Assembly (NCBI GenBank): GCA_002403295.1
Contig: DHHN01000181.1
Coordinates: 7,491 to 13,728, forward strand
Source: a bacterium UBP1_UBA4771
GTDB taxonomy: Bacteria; Krumholzibacteriota; Krumholzibacteriia; Krumholzibacteriales; Krumholzibacteriaceae
Direction of reading: 5' to 3'
DNA length: 6,238 nt
Shown: piece by piece, positions 1 to 4,437 of the stretch
Layout: each line of letters begins with the position of its first letter
Numbering within the stretch: the first letter of the stretch is position 1
Notes under the pieces: generated by a model
What the model was told of the DNA's origin: nothing
The model's database searches: none
Seen by the model: only the letters and a program-made list of their open reading frames with translations
Made by a program: the position numbers and the translations under genes

Positions 1-12
1 TGTGTGCGTGTG

Positions 13-28
13 GGAGCCGAAAGGCTCC
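13..28 (+). other. GNRA-capped hairpin in the 5' leader of the small secreted protein gene
   Basis: GGAGCC (13-18) and GGCTCC (23-28) pair perfectly around a GAAA tetraloop, ending 7 bases before the Shine-Dalgarno AAGGAG. A second copy of GGCTCC lies at 57-62, inside codons 3-5 of the gene, and could pair with 13-18 instead, which would enclose the ribosome binding site and start codon in a loop. The hairpin is seen; any switching role is inference. It has no T-tract, so it is not an intrinsic terminator. Sequence further upstream is outside the window, so a larger leader RNA cannot be excluded. Confidence 0.5.
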
Positions 29-49
29 AGGCAAGAAGGAGATGGTAGC

Positions 50-406
50 ATGAGAAGGCTCCTGGTTCTCCTCTCTGCGATCTTGGTTCTCACCATCTTC
101 ACCTCCTCGGCCGCTCTGGCAATGCGTCCCTCGTTCGGGTATCGAATCCAGTCCATCGTCGCCATGTTCCGCGTGAACGCATTCCCCTTCTGCGGATCGT
201 TTTTCTATTACATGGGCGGCGCCGGGACGGCGGGAGGCGGAGCGGGCTATATCCTTGGCGGTGACGCCGATGATTTCGGCAACGGCAGGAACACCGGCAA
301 CGAGCTCATCCCCGATCCGAAGGCCCCTCTGCGGATCCTCGGGGATGTCGATCGGCGGGGAAACGAGACCGTTGGAGTAGAGCATACGAAGCGTCTCGAA
401 CCTTGA
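50..406 (+). CDS. Small secreted glycine-rich protein, unknown function
   Basis: Encodes 118 residues. I chose the ATG at 50 because AAGGAG (36-41) sits 8 bases upstream and a classic signal peptide starts there: Arg-Arg at 2-3, a hydrophobic core at about 4-17, and ALA at 22-24 as a likely signal peptidase I site. The open frame continues upstream to the window edge, but those residues are not signal-like. The mature part (about 94 residues) has an aromatic stretch around FPFCGSFFYY with a single Cys at 48, a glycine-rich run at 56-71, and an acidic DADDFGNG segment at 72-79. I recognise no family. Its stop is 39 bp before the TPR regulator gene, on the same strand and each with its own ribosome binding site, so the two are probably co-transcribed. 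It could be a secreted signal or ligand, a small envelope protein, or an accessory of the regulator; none is shown. Codon use matches its neighbours, which supports real coding. Confidence 0.72.
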   Translation: MRRLLVLLSAILVLTIFTSSAALAMRPSFGYRIQSIVAMFRVNAFPFCGSFFYYMGGAGTAGGGAGYILGGDADDFGNGRNTGNELIPDPKAPLRILGDVDRRGNETVGVEHTKRLEP

Positions 407-408
407 AT

Positions 409-427
409 GATGGTTTCGCCGACCATC
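409..427 (+). other. Intergenic hairpin just before the regulator's ribosome binding site
   Basis: GATGGT (409-414) pairs with ACCATC (422-427) in a 6-bp stem, extendable by one T-G pair. It begins 3 bases after the stop codon of the small secreted protein and ends 7 bases before the GGGAG (435-439) that serves the regulator. No T-run follows, so it is unlikely to be an intrinsic terminator. It may tune the ratio of the two proteins by affecting ribosome access or RNA decay. Short stems like this also arise by chance. Confidence 0.35.
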
Positions 428-445
428 TGTCCCTGGGAGTGACCG

Positions 446-3400
446 ATGCCTAGAGACCCCCACGGCAAGGACGAGTTCGAGTATCCGAAGAAGAAGTCCG
501 GGCCGAAATACAACGCGATAGGCTCCGAGGAAGAGCTCGGGGATATGCATTTTTCCACGGAGAACTTCTCCGTGGCGCTCGAGTATTACGAGAAATCGCT
601 GCAGAAGATTCACGCCGCCCCGCAGCCGGCCGATCTGCTGCGGATCTACCGGAAGATAAGCGCGTGCTACATCGAGAAGGGGCTGCTTCACGAAGCGGCG
701 ACCTTTCTCAAGAGCGCCGAGGCCAACTGCGACGAAAACGACGCGTTCAGCAAGGGCACGCTCGCGCGGCTGCGCGGCATCATTCTCCGAGAGCACGGCG
801 CCGTCGACAAGGCGCTCCACGAGGCGTTCACGGCCTACCGGCTGCTTCGCACCTCGGATGAGCACCGCGAGGTCGGCCGCGTACAGGTGCTCCTCGCGGT
901 TTGCCATTACCGGCTCGGGAAGCGGGAAGAGGCGGAGCAATATTTCCTCGACGCCCTCGCATCCTACCGGCGCATCGACGATCTCGTCGGCGAGGCGCAC
1001 GTGCTGAACAGCCTCGGGATTTTCCACAAGGATGCGTGCCGTTTCCAGCGGGCCGTCCATTTTTTCAACCGCGCGCTCGTTCTCTGCGAGAAGATGGGGC
1101 TCGTGCAGCACCGCGTGCGCGTGACGCTGAACCTCGGCATCACCCACCTCAAGTCGCGCGACTTCGCGAGCGCCACGAGCACCTTCGCGAGCGCGCGGAA
1201 GATGGCGCAGCTTTCGGGGAACGAGCTTCTGTACGTGCGAAGCACGCTCGAGCTCGGCCTCACCCAAGCGAGAACGGGCGAGTTCGCCGCCTCCGAGAAG
1301 CATCTGCTCGAGGCGCGCGTTCTCGCCGAGCGAAGGGGATTCGGGCGGGAGATCGCGCTCGCCGACGAGTATCTCGGCGATCTCATGACGGCCCGCGGCG
1401 ATCTCGACGGAGCGCTTCAGAACTACTCGACAGCCCTTTCGCGGGGCAAGAAAATTTCCGCCGAGGGGGATATCGTGGCGGAGGTTCTGAGACGGGAGAC
1501 CGAGATATTCCTCAAGCAGCGCAAAGCCGAAGAGGCGGTCGCCGTGGGCGTCCGAGCCCTCGAGGTGGCCCGCAAGTGCGGCGAGGTGCATGAGATCGGC
1601 TACATCCAGCGGACGCTCGGTCTGGCCCACGCGATGCTCGACAACCCCGGCGAATCGGAGCGCTTCATCGCCGACAGCATCAAGACCTTCCGCGATTCGA
1701 ACAATCTGTACGAATCTCACAAGACGGGGCTCCTTTTCGCCGAGAACATGATCGCGAACGCCGGCACGGAGGCGCATCTTCGAGCCCGCAAATTCGTTCT
1801 CGGCTCTCTCGCCCACTTCGAGGGGGCCGACGAGTTCCGCGACCTCGTGGACGGCCATCTCCTCATGGCGCGCATCGAGCGCGAGCTCAAGAACCGCGAC
1901 GAGTGTCTCCTGCATCTCTACGAGGCGCAGCGCCTCGCCGAGGACCTCAGGGACCGGAACCTCATGCGCCGCGCGAGAAGAATGCGGCGAAGCATAGAGG
2001 ACGAAGTCGCCGGCGATCTCTCTCCGGCGCCGGAAGGCATGGGGATTTCCGGCGAGTTCTCCGGTTTCCTCGCGCAGAATCCCCACCTCAAGACGGTGCT
2101 GGACCACCTCCTCGACGATCTGCTCGGGAAGATCACGTTCCGGCACGGGTTCGTCGCGCTTCTCGCGGGCGGCGCGGGCGGCGCGGGCGGCCGCGCGGCG
2201 ACCATTCTCGCGAGGCGGGACGTTCCGGAGCCGGCGGCGCGGATGATCACCGAATGGTTTCTCGGCCGCGAAGACGCCGATTGCGCATCCGGCGCGCTCC
2301 TCACGGACGTGCTCCGCGACAGGCGCACGGCCGCGATCCGCGACGTCCTTCCCGGCAACGGAGGGCCTATCTACGTTCATCCGCTCTGCCGCGATCGCGA
2401 GCCGTACGGCCTTCTCTTCTTCCAGTCCGGCGCCGACGGAAAGGAACCGCCGCGCGTCGGCCAGGTGCCCGACATCGTCGCGTCGTACGCCTCGTTCATC
2501 GAGTTTCTCGTGCAGGGGAGCGCCGCGCGATCCGCGGCCGTGAGCGACGACGCGCGAAAACGCCCCGGCGATTTCCGCCACGTCATCACGCGAAACGACC
2601 GGATGCTCCGGGTGCTCGGGTTGGCCGAGAAGGTCGCGCAATCCGACGCGACGGTGCTGCTCATGGGGGAGACGGGCACGGGGAAGGGGCTCGTCGCGCA
2701 CGCCATACATGCCTTGAGCCCTCGCCGCGAGCGCAAATTCGTCCATGTGAACTGCGCCGCGCTTCCCGAGACGATCCTCGAAAGCGAGCTTTTCGGACAC
2801 GCGAAAGGCTCGTTCACCGGCGCCGTCTGCGACAAGAAGGGCCTGCTCGCGGAAGCGGACGGCGGGACGGTTTTCCTCGACGAGATCTCCAAGACGTCCA
2901 TCGTGCTCCAGGGGAAACTCCTCCAGTTCCTCGACACGATGAAGGTGCGCCCCGTCGGGAGCAACGACATGGTTCCCGTGAACGTGCGGCTCGTGTTCGC
3001 CTCGAAGCACGATCTCTTGTCGATGGTCAGGGACGGCTCGATGCTCGAGGACCTCTATTACCGGATCAACGACTTTCCGATCACGATACCGCCGCTGCGC
3101 GAGCGGATCGAGGATATCCACCTCCTCGCGGAGTATTACCTCAAGGTATTTCGCGACCGGATGACGAAGCACGTCCGCGGCTTCTCCGAGGAGGCGCTCG
3201 CCCTGCTGGCGAGCTACGAATGGCCGGGCAACGTGCGCGAGCTCGAGAAGATCGTCAAGCGAGCGGTGATTCTCACCGACGAGGACGGGCTCATCACCCC
3301 CGAAGGGATCTCCTTCGACGAGGCCGATGCCTCCTCGATGCGGCGGCATCGCCTCGCGCTTCACGACCGCGTGAAGGATCTCGAGAAGCGCGTGATCTCC

Positions 3401-3514
3401 GAATGCCTCATCAGGAACGGGTGGAATCGCAGCGCCGCCTCGAACGAGCTGCGTATAAGCTATCCGACGCTCCTCAAGAAGATCCGCGACCTCAAGATCG
3501 CGGAAGGGTATTGA
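446..3514 (+). CDS. TPR-GAF-like-AAA+-Fis sigma54-dependent transcriptional activator
   Basis: A 1022-residue bacterial enhancer-binding protein without a receiver domain, so probably a cytosolic one-component regulator. GGGAG (435-439) is 6 bases before the ATG. Residues about 31-520 are tandem TPR helices (e.g. ALEYYEKSL, AEQYFLDAL, GDLDGALQNYSTAL), probably the sensory or partner-binding part. Residues about 535-695 look like a degenerate GAF domain containing a glycine/alanine-rich insert near 573-580. The sigma54-interacting AAA+ domain follows: Walker A GETGTGKG (741-748), sigma54-contact loop GSFTGA (788-793, usually GAFTGA), Walker B TVFLDE (808-813), sensor I region ASKHDL (852-857), DLYYR with arginine 873, PPLRER (882-887) and sensor II GNVREL (928-933). 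The C terminus (about 977-1018) is a Fis-type helix-turn-helix, NRSAASNELRIS then TLLKKIRDL. Such proteins use ATP hydrolysis to open sigma54-RNA polymerase promoters. The arginine usually found before EDLYYR is leucine 867 here. A likely target is the sigma54 promoter at 4395-4409; that link is inferred from proximity. Confidence 0.95.
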   Translation: MPRDPHGKDEFEYPKKKSGPKYNAIGSEEELGDMHFSTENFSVALEYYEKSLQKIHAAPQPADLLRIYRKISACYIEKGLLHEAATFLKSAEANCDENDAFSKGTLARLRGIILREHGAVDKALHEAFTAYRLLRTSDEHREVGRVQVLLAVCHYRLGKREEAEQYFLDALASYRRIDDLVGEAHVLNSLGIFHKDACRFQRAVHFFNRALVLCEKMGLVQHRVRVTLNLGITHLKSRDFASATSTFASARKMAQLSGNELLYVRSTLELGLTQARTGEFAASEKHLLEARVLAERRGFGREIALADEYLGDLMTARGDLDGALQNYSTALSRGKKISAEGDIVAEVLRRETEIFLKQRKAEEAVAVGVRALEVARKCGEVHEIGYIQRTLGLAHAMLDNPGESERFIADSIKTFRDSNNLYESHKTGLLFAENMIANAGTEAHLRARKFVLGSLAHFEGADEFRDLVDGHLLMARIERELKNRDECLLHLYEAQRLAEDLRDRNLMRRARRMRRSIEDEVAGDLSPAPEGMGISGEFSGFLAQNPHLKTVLDHLLDDLLGKITFRHGFVALLAGGAGGAGGRAATILARRDVPEPAARMITEWFLGREDADCASGALLTDVLRDRRTAAIRDVLPGNGGPIYVHPLCRDREPYGLLFFQSGADGKEPPRVGQVPDIVASYASFIEFLVQGSAARSAAVSDDARKRPGDFRHVITRNDRMLRVLGLAEKVAQSDATVLLMGETGTGKGLVAHAIHALSPRRERKFVHVNCAALPETILESELFGHAKGSFTGAVCDKKGLLAEADGGTVFLDEISKTSIVLQGKLLQFLDTMKVRPVGSNDMVPVNVRLVFASKHDLLSMVRDGSMLEDLYYRINDFPITIPPLRERIEDIHLLAEYYLKVFRDRMTKHVRGFSEEALALLASYEWPGNVRELEKIVKRAVILTDEDGLITPEGISFDEADASSMRRHRLALHDRVKDLEKRVISECLIRNGWNRSAASNELRISYPTLLKKIRDLKIAEGY

Positions 3515-3545
3515 GGGGTTCCCGCAATCCCGAAATAATAGCCGT

Positions 3546-3573
3546 GTCCCTCGGCCGTCACCCCTGGTCCCTC
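3546..3573. repeat. Direct repeat GTCCCTC, two copies 21 bp apart
   Basis: GTCCCTC occurs at 3546-3552 and 3567-3573, each followed closely by GGCC. The 21-bp period is two helical turns, as expected of sites bound on one face of the DNA. The second copy lies in a loop between GGCCG (3553-3557) and CGGCC (3576-3580), followed by TTTATAAATAAT, which could be a weak terminator for the regulator gene (5-bp stem, 18-nt loop). Either reading is weak. Confidence 0.3.
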
Positions 3574-3624
3574 AGCGGCCTTTATAAATAATCTATACAG
3601 GCGCAGTAAAGATGTTTTACACTC

Positions 3625-3670
3625 CAACGCATTTATTTGCAACGGAATGCCGCGGCGGCCGCCGGCGTTG
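3625..3670. repeat. Inverted repeat enclosing a GC-rich palindrome
   Basis: CAACGC (3625-3630) is the exact inverse of GCGTTG (3665-3670). Inside is the 12-bp perfect palindrome CGGCGGCCGCCG (3653-3664). The stretch lies in the gene-poor region 110 bp after the regulator and has no T-run after it. It may be a repeat-element remnant or simply GC-rich self-complementarity. Confidence 0.3.
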
Positions 3671-3784
3671 TCAATGATCTTGCCTCCATCCCGAAAGCAG
3701 CATGGTCCCGGACGCCCCTCGAGTTCGGTGGCAATTTCCAACTTATTGATTATTAATTAGTTGCGCCGGCGACTCAAATTGCTT

Positions 3785-3934
3785 TCATCGGCGCGATTGG
3801 TACGACTCGTGCCATTGCATACCATCAGGTATCGGTTGGCGAAGGGGATCGGCGAAGCGGAGGGACAGCAAATATTCCTTGTCGCGTTCGGTCAGGTTCT
3901 CCTGGAGCTCTAAGGGGAAAAGGTGGGGTCTCTA
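3785..3934 (-). pseudogene. Possible relic of an AbiEii-type nucleotidyltransferase toxin (C-terminal tail)
   Basis: On the minus strand a 48-codon frame lies between two stop codons (TAG at 3932-3934 and TGA at 3785-3787) with no usable start. It includes ENLTERDKEYLLSLRFADP, followed by PIPDGMQW. From memory this resembles the C-terminal end of AbiEii/AbiGii-type nucleotidyltransferases, where an LTERDxxFLLSL segment precedes a short loop and a P-A-x-x-W-K stretch; here the expected tail has decayed into HESYQSRR. No N-terminal part and no AbiEi-like antitoxin gene is visible on either side. If correct it marks a degraded toxin-antitoxin or accessory gene. The match is short and unverified, and the frame could be non-coding. 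Confidence 0.33.
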
Positions 3935-3942
3935 CGACAGGG

Positions 3943-3974
3943 AATCGGCGGTGTCTCTCCGCTTGATTTTTTTT
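3943..3974 (+). terminator. Intrinsic (rho-independent) terminator
   Basis: AATC (3943-3946) pairs with GATT (3965-3968) and GCGG (3948-3951) with CCGC (3959-3962), around a 7-base loop and a small G/TT mismatch. Eight consecutive T bases (3967-3974) follow or overlap the foot of the stem. This is the best intrinsic terminator in the window and works for + strand transcription. It lies about 430 bp after the regulator's stop, so it either ends a long 3' untranslated region or an unrecognised transcript starting in between. It also insulates the promoter at 4005 from upstream transcription. Confidence 0.65.
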
Positions 3975-3981
3975 CGGTTTG

Positions 3982-4000
3982 CGCAAGTTTCCGCAAGTTT
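3982..4000. repeat. Tandem CGCAAGTTT pair upstream of a -35 box
   Basis: CGCAAGTTT occurs at 3982-3990 and again at 3992-4000, a 10-bp period close to one helical turn. The second copy ends 4 bases before the TTGACC at 4005-4010. This placement suits an operator or activator site for the promoter there; no protein is identified. Confidence 0.35.
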
Positions 4001-4004
4001 TTTC

Positions 4005-4032
4005 TTGACCCGCCTGTTGTTTCTAGCATAAC
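4005..4032 (+). promoter_or_regulatory. Possible sigma70-type promoter before the structured element
   Basis: TTGACC (4005-4010, five of six consensus bases) and CATAAC (4027-4032, four of six) are separated by 16 bp. The predicted start point is near 4039, three bases before the 14-bp stem of the structured element begins. The preceding terminator and tandem repeat add to the picture of a small separate transcription unit. The -10 box is mediocre. Confidence 0.38.
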
Positions 4033-4041
4033 ATCGTATTC

Positions 4042-4132
4042 GTCAGGGGTATAAGTAACCTTTGGAATGGCGAGATCCTTAGGAAAGCGAGTATGGACAT
4101 CCCCTCCGGTGCTCGCGTCTTATGCCCCTGAC
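4042..4132 (+). ncRNA. Candidate structured RNA (three-way junction) or small palindromic element
   Basis: GTCAGGGGTATAAG (4042-4055) pairs with CTTATGCCCCTGAC (4119-4132) along all 14 positions with a single T-G wobble. Inside are two further stems: CCT-TT-GGA (4059-4066) with TCC-TT-AGG (4076-4083), and GCGAGT (4087-4092) with GCTCGC (4111-4116), the latter extended inward by GGA/TCC. Together they give a three-way junction. A possible promoter starts transcription right at its 5' edge. I tested it by eye against hammerhead ribozymes, attC sites, tRNA and the common riboswitch cores and found no match. It could instead be a MITE-like element with 14-bp terminal inverted repeats; no clear target duplication flanks it. 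No T-run follows the closing stem. The pairing is seen; transcription and function are inferred. Confidence 0.4.
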
Positions 4133-4311
4133 TATCACTTTCTTCGGATGGCGCCGCGCCGCCCTTCCATGATCATCCTTTTATAATCCAATTTCGCTGG
4201 AATCGCCGATTCTGTCCATCGAATAGGACACTTCTGTCGAGTTCCGATGACATGAACGCGCCGCACGCCAAAGCGTCCCGTGTCCCCGACGCGACGAGAC
4301 CTCGTTTTTCT

Positions 4312-4366
4312 CGGATCGGCAATCGCTTGAAATTACTCGAGTTGCTTGATTTCATGCGATGATCCG
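4312..4366. promoter_or_regulatory. Long dyad, probable activator binding site (UAS) for the sigma54 promoter
   Basis: ATCGCTTGAAAT (4322-4333) and ATTTCATGCGAT (4349-4360) are inverted copies matching at 11 of 12 positions around a 15-bp spacer. Beyond them CGGATC (4312-4317) and GATCCG (4361-4366) also match, with a 4-base insertion on the left side. The inner arms span about -99 to -61 relative to the predicted start at 4421, the usual zone for enhancer-binding protein sites. GCTTGA also recurs directly at 4325 and 4344, 19 bp apart. The obvious candidate protein is the Fis-type activator encoded at 446-3514. A hairpin acting in RNA is possible but is not followed by a T-run. Confidence 0.6.
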
Positions 4367-4394
4367 CCGCCGATTTGCCGCCCGGTTCGTTCCA

Positions 4395-4409
4395 TGGCAC
4401 ACCGGTTGC
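4395..4409 (+). promoter_or_regulatory. Sigma54 (-24/-12) promoter of the lipoprotein gene
   Basis: TGGCAC (4395-4400) and TTGC (4406-4409) have the exact sigma54 spacing: GG at 4396-4397 and GC at 4408-4409 with 10 bp between. Only the seventh base of the consensus TGGCACG-N4-TTGC differs (A instead of G). The predicted +1 is 4421, giving a 17-nt leader that holds GGAGG (4424-4428) and then the ATG at 4438. This arrangement, with a sigma54 activator gene upstream on the same strand, makes the call strong. Sigma54 promoters need an activator, so the lipoprotein is probably silent until signalled. Confidence 0.85.
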
Positions 4410-4437
4410 GTTATGGAGGAAACGGAGGAAGCGAACG

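Larger units (their letters stand above)
3515..4437. other. Gene-poor 920-bp region with relic and regulatory DNA
   Basis: No intact gene is convincing here. GC content and codon texture are visibly lower and more mixed than in the flanking genes, with AT-rich patches at about 3581-3598 and 3739-3760. The contents are listed separately: a direct repeat (3546-3573), a GC-rich inverted repeat (3625-3670), a possible minus-strand toxin relic (3785-3934), a terminator (3943-3974), a tandem repeat and possible promoter (3982-4032), a structured element (4042-4132), and the dyad plus sigma54 promoter of the lipoprotein gene (4312-4409). Between 4133 and 4311 I see only an isolated TATAAT (4182-4187) without a matching -35 box, and a weak short hairpin before TTTTT at about 4293-4309. 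The mixture suggests an old insertion site that has decayed upstream of a preserved promoter. Confidence 0.6.

Noticed and set aside
1..60. c-di-GMP (GEMM) riboswitch suggested by the GAAA-capped stem and GGTAGC
   Set aside because: The conserved core between the helices and the terminal GGGTTACC are missing in the visible sequence.
964..2970. Several minus-strand open frames opposite the regulator gene (964-1386, 1918-2358, 2377-2970)
   Set aside because: Antisense shadows of a well-supported gene, with Ser/Arg-rich sequence and no domain.
1903..3591. Long open frame on the + strand in another register inside the regulator gene
   Set aside because: Arg/Pro/Ala-rich composition typical of an overlapping frame in GC-rich DNA; the regulator frame carries all AAA+ motifs.
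3460..3741. Minus-strand frame of 93 codons overlapping the 3' end of the regulator
   Set aside because: Needs a TTG start, has no recognisable family, overlaps the regulator gene antisense and has irregular codon use.
4042..4132. Integron attC site
   Set aside because: The stem ends lack the GTT/AAC core boxes and no integrase gene is near.
4293..4309. Terminator-like ACGA-GACC-TCGT followed by TTTTC
   Set aside because: Only a 4-bp stem; too weak to call.
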